21,938 nucleotides of DNA from DASXHZ01 sp036488085 (GCA_036488085.1 DASXHZ010000075.1:1-21938), one strand, 5' to 3'. Positions 1-7,323 are shown, numbered from the stretch's first letter. Numbers and translations are program-made. The notes: generated by a model from the sequence alone, not told the origin.

Positions 1-553
1 GCCGGTGGAGGCGATTCCGATCCACCAACTGCGCGACATCATCGGGATGGTGCCGCAGGAGACGTTCCTCTTCTCGGAGTCGATCGCGGAGAACATCCGC
101 TTCGGCCGCGCCGAGGCGTCGAGCAGGGAGGTCAACGAATCGGCCGATCTCGCCGGCCTCACGAGCGACGTCGCCGCGTTCCCGAACGGAATCGAGACGA
201 TGATCGGCGAGCGCGGGATCACGCTCTCCGGCGGACAGAAACAGCGCACCGCCATTGCGCGCGCGCTCGTCCGCGAGCCGCTGATCCTGATCCTCGATGA
301 CTCGCTCTCGGCGGTCGATACGGCAACCGAAGAGCGGATCCTCAATGCGCTGCGTAACGTGAGGAAGGGGAGGACGGTGCTCGTCGTCTCGCATCGCGTC
401 TCCTCCGTCAAAGACGCCGACCACATCGTGGTGCTCGATGACGGCCGCATCGTCGAGCGCGGGACGCACGAGACGTTGCTCTCGCACGATGGCTACTACG
501 CCGATCTGTATCGCCGTCAGACGCTCGAAGACGAGATCGCGGAGATCGCCTGA
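1..553 (+). CDS. ABC exporter subunit A, C-terminal nucleotide-binding domain (5' truncated by window)
   Basis: This is the end of an ABC ATPase domain whose start lies outside the window, so the Walker A motif is not visible. In the visible fragment I see the Q-loop (MVPQETFLF, residues 15-23), a canonical signature LSGGQKQR (74-81), Walker B LILILDDS with Asp at 98 and Asp at 99, the D-loop SAVD and the switch His in VVSHR. The second Asp sits where the catalytic Glu normally is, which marks a degenerate ATP site. The stop overlaps the next gene's start (TGATG), so the two are translationally coupled. By family knowledge this is one half of a heterodimeric type IV (MsbA/BmrCD/TM287-288-like) exporter in the inner membrane. 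The substrate cannot be read from the sequence. Confidence 0.93.
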   Translation, partial: PVEAIPIHQLRDIIGMVPQETFLFSESIAENIRFGRAEASSREVNESADLAGLTSDVAAFPNGIETMIGERGITLSGGQKQRTAIARALVREPLILILDDSLSAVDTATEERILNALRNVRKGRTVLVVSHRVSSVKDADHIVVLDDGRIVERGTHETLLSHDGYYADLYRRQTLEDEIAEIA

Positions 554-2400
554 TGGCTGACATCGAACGTCACGAAGAGGAAGCCGCCAAGGCATTCGAT
601 CCGCGGCTTGCGCGGCGGCTGCTGAAGTACCTGCGGCCGTACCGCGCCCGCGCCACGGTGTCGGTCCTTCTCGTCATCCTCTCGTCGATCCTCGAGCTCC
701 TCGGTCCCGCGATCATCGCGGTGGCGATCGACCTCTTCGTCAAACCGTTCAAGGGCGCGCCGTCGATCGGCATCAGCGAGCGCCTCGGGCATTGGATCGC
801 GGCGAACGGCTGGACGCTCCAACCGCTCGACGGGATCGACATCGCGGCCGGCATCTACCTCGTCACCCTCGTCGCGGGCTTCGCCGTCCTCTACACGCAG
901 ATGGTCCTGATGAATCTGATGGGGCAGTACATCATGTACGACCTCCGCAAACAGATCTTCGGCCACCTGCAGCGGCTCGACGTGCAGTACTTCGACCGCC
1001 ATCCCGTCGGCCGTCTCATGACGCGCGTCACGACCGACGTCGACGCGTTGAACGAGATGTTCACCGCCGGCTTCGTCTCGATCTTCGGCGACATCGTGGT
1101 CCTCCTCGGCATCATCGGCGTCCTCTTCTGGATGAACTGGAAGATGGCGCTCGTCCTCTTCTCCATCACGCCGTTCATCGTCGGCGTCTCCGCCTGGTTC
1201 CGGCGCGGGGCGCGGGTCACGTATCGCGCCGTCCGCGTGCGCATCGCCGCGATCAACGCCTTCCTGCAGGAGCACTTGAGTGGGATGTCGACCGTGCAGC
1301 TCTTCAACAGGGAAGACAAAGAGGCGGAGAAGTTCGATGAGCTCAACGGCCGCCACCGCGACGCGAACATCGACTCGATCTTCTACTACGCCGTCTTCTA
1401 CCCGGTGATCGAGCTGATCGAGTCGGTCGGCATCGCGCTCATCGTCTGGTACGGCGGCGGACAGGTGATCCGCGGGACGCTCTCGGTCGGCGCGCTCGTG
1501 GCGTTCTTCCAGTACGCCCAGCGCTTCTACGAGCCGATCTCCGACCTCTCGGAGAAGTACAACATCCTGCAGGCAGCGATGGCGGCGAGCGAGCGGATCT
1601 TCAAACTCCTAGACACGCCGGCGAAGATCGTCAAAGACGACGGCGTGCAGGTCGACCACATCGAGTCGATCGAGTTCCGCAATGTCTGGTTCGCGTACAA
1701 CGTACCCGAGTGGGTTCTGAAAAACGTTTCATTCGAGGTACGCCGTGGCGAGCGCGTCGCGCTGGTCGGACACACTGGGGCGGGAAAAACCACGGTCACC
1801 GCGCTGCTGCTCCGCTTCTACGACATCCAGCGTGGTGAGATCTGCATCAACGGCATCGACATCCGCGACATCAACGTTGCGTCGCTCCGCCGTCTCTTCG
1901 CGATCGTGCAGCAGGACTTCTTCCTCTTCAACGGCAACGTGGCCGACAACATCTCCCTAGGCGACGCCGAGATCACGGAAGAGGCGGTCCACACGGCCGC
2001 CGTTCGCGTCCAGGCCGATCGTTTCATCTCACGGTTGCCCGAGGGATATGCGTCGGTCGTTCGCGAACGCGGCGCGGGATTCTCCGTGGGGGAGAAGCAA
2101 CTCCTCTCCTTCGCCCGCGCGCTCGCCTTCGACCCGCCGGTCCTGATCCTCGATGAGGCGACCTCGTCGATCGACACCGAAACCGAACAACTCATCCAGC
2201 AGGCCATCCAGACGCTGCTCGAAGGCCGCACCTCGATCGTCATCGCCCACCGCCTCTCCACGATCCGCTCCGCCGACACCATCCTCGTCTTCCACCACGG
2301 CGAGATCCGCGAGCGCGGCACGCACGAAGAGCTGATGGCGACGAACGGCTTGTATCGGAAGCTGTACGAGATCCAGTACCGCGAAACGGCCGTCGCATGA
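553..2400 (+). CDS. ABC exporter subunit B, fused transmembrane and ATPase domains
   Basis: The protein has 615 residues, a normal length for an exporter half. The N-terminal part (about 1-340) has around six hydrophobic segments (near 34-60, 97-120, 174-193, 197-215, 275-300, 305-325). The ATPase domain follows: Walker A GHTGAGKTT (406-414), Q-loop IVQQDFFLF, signature FSVGEKQ (510-516), Walker B LILDEATSSID with D534 and catalytic E535, and switch H566. The signature departs from LSGGQ, while Walker B is canonical. This mirrors subunit A, which has a good signature and a bad Walker B. The dimer would therefore hold one functional and one degenerate ATP site, as in BmrCD or TM287/288. The start ATG overlaps the upstream stop. 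The stop is followed within a few bases by the octamer repeat array, which may form the transcript's 3' end. Substrate unknown. Confidence 0.95.
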   Translation: MADIERHEEEAAKAFDPRLARRLLKYLRPYRARATVSVLLVILSSILELLGPAIIAVAIDLFVKPFKGAPSIGISERLGHWIAANGWTLQPLDGIDIAAGIYLVTLVAGFAVLYTQMVLMNLMGQYIMYDLRKQIFGHLQRLDVQYFDRHPVGRLMTRVTTDVDALNEMFTAGFVSIFGDIVVLLGIIGVLFWMNWKMALVLFSITPFIVGVSAWFRRGARVTYRAVRVRIAAINAFLQEHLSGMSTVQLFNREDKEAEKFDELNGRHRDANIDSIFYYAVFYPVIELIESVGIALIVWYGGGQVIRGTLSVGALVAFFQYAQRFYEPISDLSEKYNILQAAMAASERIFKLLDTPAKIVKDDGVQVDHIESIEFRNVWFAYNVPEWVLKNVSFEVRRGERVALVGHTGAGKTTVTALLLRFYDIQRGEICINGIDIRDINVASLRRLFAIVQQDFFLFNGNVADNISLGDAEITEEAVHTAAVRVQADRFISRLPEGYASVVRERGAGFSVGEKQLLSFARALAFDPPVLILDEATSSIDTETEQLIQQAIQTLLEGRTSIVIAHRLSTIRSADTILVFHHGEIRERGTHEELMATNGLYRKLYEIQYRETAVA

Positions 2401-2403
2401 CGT

Positions 2404-2685
2404 GTTACGAGGTTGCGGGGTTTCGAGGTTTCGAGGTTGCGGGGTTACGAGGTTAGGGGGTTACGAGGTTGCGGGGTTTCGGGGTTACGGGGTTACGAGG
2501 TTACGGGGGGGGGGAACGACGTTCGGAACCTCGAAACCTCGTAACCTCGAAACCCCGAAACCCCGCAACCCCGAAACCCCGAAACCCCGAAACCCCGAAA
2601 CCTCGAAACCCCGAAACCCCGAAACCTCGAAACCTCGAAACCCCGAAACCCCGAAACCCCGAAACCCCGAAACCCCGTAACCGCG
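2404..2685. repeat. Inverted array of G-rich octamers (13 units, then 20 units in reverse complement)
   Basis: The left arm (2404-2506) is 13 tandem copies of GGTTNCGR, one of them imperfect (ggttaggg), ending in a run of ten G (2505-2514). A short centre contains AACGACGTT. The right arm (2526-2685) is 20 tandem copies of NAACCYCG, the same unit on the other strand. The whole is a large imperfect palindrome able to form a hairpin of roughly 100 bp in DNA or RNA. G4 tracts spaced by four bases make quadruplex-forming runs on the plus strand near 2474-2514 and on the minus strand near 2641-2676. The same octamers recur at 21911-21938, so this is a dispersed family. The PETPKPRN-like peptides that can be translated from it are artefacts of the 24-base period. 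Confidence 0.95.
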
Positions 2686-2801
2686 CCTGGAATGTACGCT
2701 CCGCGCAAAACATCTTTATTTGACTTACGTAATAAGTAGGAATACCGTTTGCTCATCGTTCAAAACGGTAGAACCACAGTGAGTGGAGAGGAGGGGGATG
2801 A
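2686..2801 (+). promoter_or_regulatory. Intergenic leader of the 2802 gene, AT-rich, with a strong Shine-Dalgarno
   Basis: This short spacer is visibly more AT-rich than its surroundings. A possible -35 box TTGACT lies at 2720-2725, but the hexamer 17 bases later (TACCGT) is a poor -10, so promoter identity is uncertain. The purine-rich stretch at 2785-2797 (gagaggaggggga core) is a strong ribosome binding site for the ATG at 2802. A competing ATG at 2798 in another frame stops after 11 codons. Confidence 0.35.
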
Positions 2802-3017
2802 ATGACCGTAAGGTTTTTCCCCGGAAGCCGTAGACAGAAAACCAGCTTAGTGGCTGGCTTCCTGCGGCAGTTTCAAGTCGATCACGAGCTCGCAATGCCC
2901 GAGGAGTACCGTGGCAGCACGTTTCACCTCGGCACCGACCCGGCGGTCGAAGTCGACGGACGCCTGTTCGTCGATCCCAACGTCGACGCGTTGAAGAAAA
3001 TCTTCCACGTCGGCTGA
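2802..3017 (+). CDS. Small orphan protein (71 aa), function unknown
   Basis: A 71-residue reading frame with a strong purine-rich ribosome binding site just upstream. The N-terminus is basic (MTVRFFPGSRRQK). The C-terminal half reads DPAVEVDGRLFVDPNVDALKK, a segment that looks like a folded beta-alpha tail, loosely reminiscent of small thioredoxin-fold proteins but without their cysteines. No signal peptide or membrane segment is seen. It is convergent with the PHA-system gene; their stop codons lie 7 bases apart and share a small hairpin. I do not recognise the family. A short overlapping minus-strand frame (2847-3038) looks like a shadow. Confidence 0.45.
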   Translation: MTVRFFPGSRRQKTSLVAGFLRQFQVDHELAMPEEYRGSTFHLGTDPAVEVDGRLFVDPNVDALKKIFHVG

Positions 3018-3035
3018 CGCGCGCTCAGGCGCGTC
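3016..3035. terminator. Possible shared hairpin between convergent genes
   Basis: GACGCGC (3016-3022), a six-base loop and GCGCGTC (3029-3035) form a perfect 7-bp GC-rich stem spanning both stop codons of the convergent pair. There is no T-run on either side, so it is at best a weak bidirectional terminator. Confidence 0.35.
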
Positions 3036-3324
3036 CAAACATCGCAGCTGCTTCCCGTTCGACCGTGCTCTTGACGCGCGGTTCGAACGGCTTCGCGATC
3101 AGCGGCAGCTTCGCATCGATGATCACCTCGGTATCGGTGACTTCGATCGTCCCGCTGGCGGAGAAGCCTCTCGCCTTGCCGTTGAAGTCGAGACGGTCGC
3201 CGCTCCAGGTCATCTGCGAGTCGGTGGCGTAGTGCCCGTACTGCGCGAACAGCTCGCCTAGACGGCGGTCGACGATCTTGCGGGCTTCTTCACGGGTCGT
3301 GTGGTGCGGAACGATGATCTTCAT
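3025..3324 (-). CDS. Polyhydroxyalkanoic acid system family protein
   Basis: This 99-residue protein matches the compact pattern of the PHA-system (PHA granule region) family: an N-terminal basic strand MKIIVPHHTTREEARK, a helix (IVDRRLGELFAQYG), then W-SGDRLDF and a glycine-containing strand pair (GKARGFSASGTIEV), ending in a KPFEPRVKSTVEREAAAMFG helix. Length fits the family. Members are found next to PHA synthase genes in some bacteria, but their biochemical role is poorly defined, and no PHA synthase or depolymerase is visible here. The ATG at 3324 lies 15 bases after the stop of the upstream secreted-protein gene on the same strand, so the two probably form an operon. The assignment rests on pattern recall, not a search. 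Confidence 0.7.
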   Translation of the reverse strand: MKIIVPHHTTREEARKIVDRRLGELFAQYGHYATDSQMTWSGDRLDFNGKARGFSASGTIEVTDTEVIIDAKLPLIAKPFEPRVKSTVEREAAAMFGRA

Positions 3325-3339
3325 GCGCGGCGCGTTGTA

Positions 3340-4677
3340 TCACGGCAAGTGTGGTGCCTGGGAAGGGAGCAGCTTCACCGCCAGCCACCGCTTCCCGACC
3401 GTGAACGAACCGCCAATGGGCGCGATGCCGCATCCTTCGACACGGCGAATCCAGAGCGAAACATGCGTCGCGTCGCGCGGGGCCCACTTGCTGCAGTCGC
3501 CGTAGAAGTAAATCCCGTCGTAATCGTGCTCGGCCTGGATGTCGAAAATACCGACGTCCGTGTGCGCGTCGCCGCTGTCGACCTCCACTCCGATCTGGCC
3601 GTAGCTGCTGACGTCGTGTGCCAGTACTTCGAGGAAGCCGTCGACCGACCATGAATAGTTCTTCACGTCCGGCGGCAGCTCCAACTCGATCAACTTCGTC
3701 CAGCGTCCGCACGGCTGGACCATTCCGGGCGGCTGTTCGGCGTCGCCGTCGGTCGTCGCGAGGGTCGCCCCATCGTCTTCTGCCTCGGCGATCGGAGGAA
3801 TGCGTCCCGGTCTCGTCTCATGCGGAAAGCCGACGAGATCGATCGTGATCCCCTCGAGCTTGGCATCGCCGCCGCTCGACCGTCCCCAGAGTTGCAGCGT
3901 ATGCGCGCCCGCGTCGATCCAGGCGCGATGATCGAAGATCGTCGCGCCGTCCGGCTGGATGCTCGGTGGCGCGATCGCCCCCGACCTCCCGCCCGGCGGT
4001 TCGGAGTCGAGACTCCACGAGAATGACAGCGGCGTGGCGGCGGAAGCGATCGTGAACGACGCCTGCAATGCCGCATCGACGTCGCGCGCCGTCTCGATCG
4101 GCAACGGAGGTCCAATCATGGTCCATGCGGCGCCGAGGGTCACCTGATCGACGGCCGTCCGATTCCCGCCGAAGTTCACTGGCGCTCCTTGCGCGGTGAT
4201 CCACTGCAAGGCGATGAGAACGGCTCCCGGATCGCGCATCCGGATCCACATCGTCAGCAGATGATTGCCGGCCGGGAGCTGCTGTACCGACCCGCCGAAC
4301 CGATACGCCTTCGGCAAGTGGTCGCCGACGCGCCGTGAGTGCGTTGCGATCGGCTCCCCGTCGACGCGAAGTTGCACGTCGAACATAGCGTCCGGCGCCG
4401 CGGTGGTCTCCCTGACGAGAAACGACGCGCGGATGAGGAGTGCGACGGCCGTCGACGCGTTCACGTTCGTCTGCTCGCTGCAGGCGGTCTGCAGGAGCGT
4501 CCAGTCGTTCTCCGCGCTGACCCACAAGCCGCTCGGCACCGGCTCGCTCGACGGCCGTGTCAGGTCCTCGGTATACGGATACTGCGACGACGCGAGGGTG
4601 TAGTGGCCATTGGCGATGCAATCCGCGATGAGCGGGGAGGCAGCAAGGAGGAGCAGCGCTCCGAGGACGGCTCGCAC
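3340..4677 (-). CDS. Secreted beta-rich protein, function unknown
   Basis: From a GTG at 4677 the product has 445 residues and begins with a signal-peptide-like MRAVLGALLLLAASPLIADC, with a Cys just after the likely cleavage region. The rest is rich in beta-strand patterns and repeated phrases of the type 'AGNHLLTMWIRM', 'AGAHTLQLWGR' and 'DATHVSLWIRR'. These suggest about three related beta-sandwich units, each ending in a strand of alternating hydrophobic residues, plus scattered Cys pairs. An in-frame ATG at 4755 would add 26 residues, but it overlaps the first codon of comM on the other strand; neither start has a good ribosome binding site. It sits 15 bases upstream of the PHA-system gene. 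I see no catalytic motif; a binding or surface protein is a guess. Confidence 0.72.
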   Translation of the reverse strand: MRAVLGALLLLAASPLIADCIANGHYTLASSQYPYTEDLTRPSSEPVPSGLWVSAENDWTLLQTACSEQTNVNASTAVALLIRASFLVRETTAAPDAMFDVQLRVDGEPIATHSRRVGDHLPKAYRFGGSVQQLPAGNHLLTMWIRMRDPGAVLIALQWITAQGAPVNFGGNRTAVDQVTLGAAWTMIGPPLPIETARDVDAALQASFTIASAATPLSFSWSLDSEPPGGRSGAIAPPSIQPDGATIFDHRAWIDAGAHTLQLWGRSSGGDAKLEGITIDLVGFPHETRPGRIPPIAEAEDDGATLATTDGDAEQPPGMVQPCGRWTKLIELELPPDVKNYSWSVDGFLEVLAHDVSSYGQIGVEVDSGDAHTDVGIFDIQAEHDYDGIYFYGDCSKWAPRDATHVSLWIRRVEGCGIAPIGGSFTVGKRWLAVKLLPSQAPHLP

Positions 4678-4753
4678 GATATGTTTACGTTTGACGGCGC
4701 GAATCCGTCCGAGGTAGCCTCGGCCTGGGACTTCCGCAGGGTCGACACCCCGC

Positions 4754-6322
4754 ATGCTTTCCAAGGTATGCAGTGCCGCCACCCTCGGGATTGATGCAGT
4801 TCGGATCACCATAGAAGTTGATACACACGGTTCAGGCCAGCCGAAGTTCAGTCTGGTCGGCCTGGGCGACCTCGCTGTGCGAGAGGCGTATGCCCGCGTC
4901 AAGTCGGCGCTTGCCAACTCCGGCTTCTTCTTTCCGTGTCGCTCCATCACCGTCAACCTCTCGCCGGCCGACGTTCGCAAAGAAGGTTCCGCATTCGACC
5001 TTCCGATCGCGCTCGGAATCCTCGAAGCCGAGGAGTTCCTTCGCAAGGAGCACGTTGCCGGGCGCGTCTTTGTCGGCGAGCTCTCGCTGGACGGCACGAT
5101 CAACCCGATTCGGGGAACGCTCTCGATCGCCGCGGCAGTCGGGAGGGATTCCTCCGTCCGAGAACTGATCGTTCCGGCCGCCAACGCGAACGAAGCCGCG
5201 GCAGTAGAAGGGGTGACGGTCGTCGGCGCCACGACACTTCCGCGCCTCCTGTCACATCTTCGCGGCGATTATCCGCTGCCGCGCGCGGAGTCGACGATCG
5301 TCACCGCGCCGGTACGTGATTTCGCCGACTTCAGCGATGTTCGCGGACAGGCGCTCGCTCGACGAGCGCTCGAAGTCGCCGCTGCCGGCGGTCACAACGT
5401 CATGATGATCGGGCCGCCGGGCTCCGGAAAGACGATGCTCGCGAAGCGTCTTCCGTCGGTGCTCCCGCGACTCACCGTTCCCGAGGCGATCATGACCACG
5501 AAGATCCACTCGGTCGCCGGCATCTTGCCTCCGTCGAGCGGTCTGCTGGCGCGACGGCCATTTCGCGCGCCGCATCACACGACCTCGATGGCTGGGCTGG
5601 TCGGCGGCGGAAGCTTCCCGCGGCCGGGCGAAGTCAGCCTTGCGCATCACGGCGTCCTCTTCCTCGACGAGCTCACCGAGTTTCGCCGCGACACGCTCGA
5701 AGTGCTGCGCCAGCCGATCGAGGACGGTTACGTGACCATCTCCCGAGCGCAACGAACTCTCACGTTCCCGGCCAGCTTCACGCTTGCTGTCGCTCTGAAC
5801 CCGTGTCCCTGCGGCTTCCTCAACCACCCGCGACGCGAGTGCATATGCACGCCGACCCAAGTTTCCCGCTATCTCTCCAAGATCTCCGGCCCGCTCCTTG
5901 ACCGCATCGACCTTCAGGTTGAAGTCGCCGCGCTCACGGCCGACGAAGTCTCCTCGCTGGAGCCCGGCGAGCCGTCGTCAGCAATCCGCGACCGTGTGGA
6001 AGGCGCGCGCGCGATCCAGCGCGAACGTTTTCGCACCTCACGCGTGACCTGTAATGGCGAGATGACGACGCGTCATCTCCGCAAGCACTGCGAGCTTTCC
6101 GGACCCTCGCGTCAGCTTCTGACGCAGGCGATCGACCGCCTCGGTCTCTCCGCTCGCGCCCACGACCGCATCCTCAAAGTCTCGCGGACCGTCGCCGACC
6201 TGGCGGGAACCGAGACGATCGAATCGGCTCACGTAGCCGAGGCGGTGCAGTACCGGGCGCTGGATCGAGCCTATTTCAGCAGCCCATCACCGAAGGACAA
6301 TTTCATCCGTACTGCATGTTGA
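4754..6322 (+). CDS. comM: ComM/YifB family AAA+ ATPase (Mg-chelatase-like)
   Basis: The 522-residue product is full length for the family. The N-terminus MLSKVCSAATLGIDA fixes the start, since family members begin this way. An N-terminal Lon-like (ChlI) domain covers about 1-185 and includes the SPADVRKEGSAFDLPIALGIL stretch. The AAA+ domain has Walker A GPPGSGKTM (220-228), Walker B VLFLDEL (D305, E306) and the Cys pairs NPCPCG (C351, C353) and ECIC (C363, C365), followed by SGPLLDRID. By family knowledge ComM is a hexameric helicase that helps branch migration during natural transformation. The promoter must lie inside the divergent secreted-protein gene. Degraded copies of this gene's 3' end occur at 7029, 9440 and 11662. 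The gene itself looks intact. Confidence 0.93.
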   Translation: MLSKVCSAATLGIDAVRITIEVDTHGSGQPKFSLVGLGDLAVREAYARVKSALANSGFFFPCRSITVNLSPADVRKEGSAFDLPIALGILEAEEFLRKEHVAGRVFVGELSLDGTINPIRGTLSIAAAVGRDSSVRELIVPAANANEAAAVEGVTVVGATTLPRLLSHLRGDYPLPRAESTIVTAPVRDFADFSDVRGQALARRALEVAAAGGHNVMMIGPPGSGKTMLAKRLPSVLPRLTVPEAIMTTKIHSVAGILPPSSGLLARRPFRAPHHTTSMAGLVGGGSFPRPGEVSLAHHGVLFLDELTEFRRDTLEVLRQPIEDGYVTISRAQRTLTFPASFTLAVALNPCPCGFLNHPRRECICTPTQVSRYLSKISGPLLDRIDLQVEVAALTADEVSSLEPGEPSSAIRDRVEGARAIQRERFRTSRVTCNGEMTTRHLRKHCELSGPSRQLLTQAIDRLGLSARAHDRILKVSRTVADLAGTETIESAHVAEAVQYRALDRAYFSSPSPKDNFIRTAC

Positions 6323-6333
6323 CATGTGCAACG

Positions 6334-6345
6334 CATGCGCGCATG
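6334..6345. promoter_or_regulatory. Palindrome upstream of the antitoxin gene, candidate autoregulatory operator
   Basis: CATGCGCGCATG is a perfect 12-bp palindrome within a GCATG-rich stretch between the comM stop and the antitoxin start. Ribbon-helix-helix antitoxins commonly bind palindromes at their own promoter, so an operator is plausible but unproven. Confidence 0.35.
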
Positions 6346-6354
6346 TTGTGTGGC

Positions 6355-6615
6355 ATGGGTCGCATGGTCCAAATCCGCAACGTTCCGGAAGAACTTCACC
6401 GCAAGCTGAAGGCGCGCGCGGCGCTCGTGGGGATGTCGCTGTCGGACTATCTGCTCGACGAAGTGCGGCGGTCGGCTGCCAAGCCGTCGCGCGAAGAGCT
6501 TCTGAATCTGCTCCGCGGTCTCGAGCCGGTCAAACTCAAGAAATCACCGGCAGAGATGCTGCGTGAGGAACGGTCGAAACGGGATCGTGTACTCAATCGC
6601 CGCCGCGGTCGTTGA
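6355..6615 (+). CDS. FitA/VapB-type ribbon-helix-helix antitoxin
   Basis: The 86-residue product starts MGRMVQIRNVPEELHRKLK and continues ARAALVGMSLSDYLLDEV, the typical strand-helix-helix of FitA-like antitoxins. The C-terminal half is charged (KSPAEMLREERSKRDRVLNRRR), as expected for the part that wraps the toxin. The ATG at 6355 gives the family-like N-terminus; 6364 is an alternative, and upstream codons from 6316 overlap the comM stop. Ribosome binding is weak for every start, so coupling to comM translation is possible. The toxin gene starts inside the end of this one. The antitoxin would bind DNA and neutralise the PIN toxin. Confidence 0.87.
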   Translation: MGRMVQIRNVPEELHRKLKARAALVGMSLSDYLLDEVRRSAAKPSREELLNLLRGLEPVKLKKSPAEMLREERSKRDRVLNRRRGR

Positions 6616-6997
6616 CGCGTCCGTCGTTCTCGAGATGATTCTCGGCGCCGCTCGCGCCGAGGATCTGCTCGACCGGCTGTTTTCGGGCGAAGTCCTTTGC
6701 CATGCACCCCATTTCATCGATCTCGAGGTCTTGAGCATTCTCCGCCGGACCGTATTGTCGGGTGAAGCGAAGGAGGAGCGCGCCGCACGCGCGGTGCATG
6801 CCTTCGCGACGTTTCCGATCGAACGGCATGCGCATGAGTCGTACATGGCACGCATCTGGGCGTTGCGGCACAACTTCACTTCATACGACGCGTCATACGT
6901 CGCACTCGCGGAGGCGCTGAACGCTCCGCTGATCACCTGCGATGCGCCCCTGGCTCGCGCCGCTGCGAAGTTCGTGGATGTAGAGATCGTGCGGTAG
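6587..6997 (+). CDS. PIN-domain ribonuclease toxin (VapC/FitB type)
   Basis: From the GTG at 6587 the product has 136 residues, a normal VapC length. The four PIN acidic residues are recognisable: D10 in VVDAS, E47 in FIDLEVL, D101 in TSYDASYVALAE and D119 in LITCDAPLAR. These coordinate Mg for RNA cleavage in the family. A GTG at 6563 would extend it by eight residues. The gene overlaps the antitoxin end by 29 bases, the usual layout for translational coupling. The last 215 bases belong to a 519-bp block duplicated at 9193, where the toxin fragment is frameshifted. This upstream copy appears intact. Confidence 0.9.
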   Translation: MYSIAAAVVDASVVLEMILGAARAEDLLDRLFSGEVLCHAPHFIDLEVLSILRRTVLSGEAKEERAARAVHAFATFPIERHAHESYMARIWALRHNFTSYDASYVALAEALNAPLITCDAPLARAAAKFVDVEIVR

Positions 6998-7016
6998 CCG
7001 GTGCAGAAAGCCTCCG

Positions 7017-7034
7017 TGATGCGAGAATCGCATC
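7017..7034. repeat. Hairpin motif TGATGCGAGAATCGCATC, copy 1
   Basis: A 7-bp perfect stem (GATGCGA/TCGCATC) with a GAA loop. Identical 18-mers occur at 9428-9445 and 11701-11718, each beside a comM 3' remnant. Its right half runs into the comM-derived sequence that starts at 7029. Confidence 0.8.
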
Positions 7035-7125
7035 CTCAAAGTCTCCCGCACCGCCGCCCCCTGGGCCGGAACCGAGAAGATCGAATCCGCTCACGTAGCG
7101 GAGGCGGTGCCGTACCCGGTTCTCG
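7029..7125 (+). pseudogene. comM 3'-end fragment, copy 1
   Basis: The stretch aligns without gaps to comM 6167-6263 at roughly 85 percent identity. Read in the comM frame it gives RILKVSRTAAPWAGTEKIES and then AHVAEAVPYPVLD, compared with RILKVSRTVADLAGTETIES and AHVAEAVQYRALD in the intact gene. No upstream comM sequence is attached. The divergence from the local intact comM suggests it came from a different comM allele or has been decaying for some time. Confidence 0.88.
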
Positions 7126-7183
7126 ATCTTCCGAGGGTAGGGATTTCCGGCTCTGTGTCACTCCGTAAGCAGGAGGATCCGCC

Positions 7184-7300
7184 ATGCGCTTGCGCAAGAT
7201 TGCTGTCCCTCTGCTTTTTGCCATCGCCGCCCTTCCTCTCCCGGCCCAACAGTCGGTCGTCGGGGAATGGGGCGCGAAATTCGACTGGCCCGTCGTCGCC
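7184..7300 (+). pseudogene. Truncated 5' end of the copper radical oxidase gene (duplicate)
   Basis: It has the same AGGAGG ribosome binding site and start context as the intact gene at 9595, and encodes the signal peptide and the first residues (MRLRKIAVPLLFAIAALPLP, then through WPVVA). Homology stops at 7300, where the Rhs-module insert begins. Reading on to 7750 only crosses antisense sequence, so any product would be a signal peptide plus junk. Confidence 0.9.
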
Positions 7301-7323
7301 GCTGAGCGACGCGACCCGTCAAC

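Larger units (their letters stand above)
6783..7300 (+). repeat. Direct repeat copy 1 (about 518 bp): toxin 3' end, comM fragment, oxidase 5' end
   Basis: This block aligns end to end with 9193-9711. I count about 12 substitutions and one single-base insertion in copy 2, near 97.5 percent identity. It carries the last 215 bases of the intact PIN toxin gene, a comM 3' fragment, and the ribosome binding site plus first 39 codons of the copper radical oxidase. Similarity ends sharply at 7300/9711 and before 6783/9193. The 1.9-kb segment between the copies is unrelated. Confidence 0.97.

Noticed and set aside
517..1356. Long minus-strand frame rich in Arg, Asp and Glu
   Set aside because: Antisense shadow of the exporter gene; its composition is typical of reverse frames in GC-rich DNA.
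2404..2685. Possible CRISPR array
   Set aside because: The unit is 8 bp with no unique spacers, and the orientation reverses midway.
2402..2756. Four overlapping frames encoding PETPKPRN-like or GFRGFGVS-like peptides
   Set aside because: They are translations of the 8-bp tandem array in several frames and both strands; there is no ribosome binding site or non-repetitive core.
3340..5232. Extension of the secreted protein to 630 residues on the minus strand
   Set aside because: The extra N-terminus is antisense to the well-conserved start of comM; the signal peptide begins near 4677.
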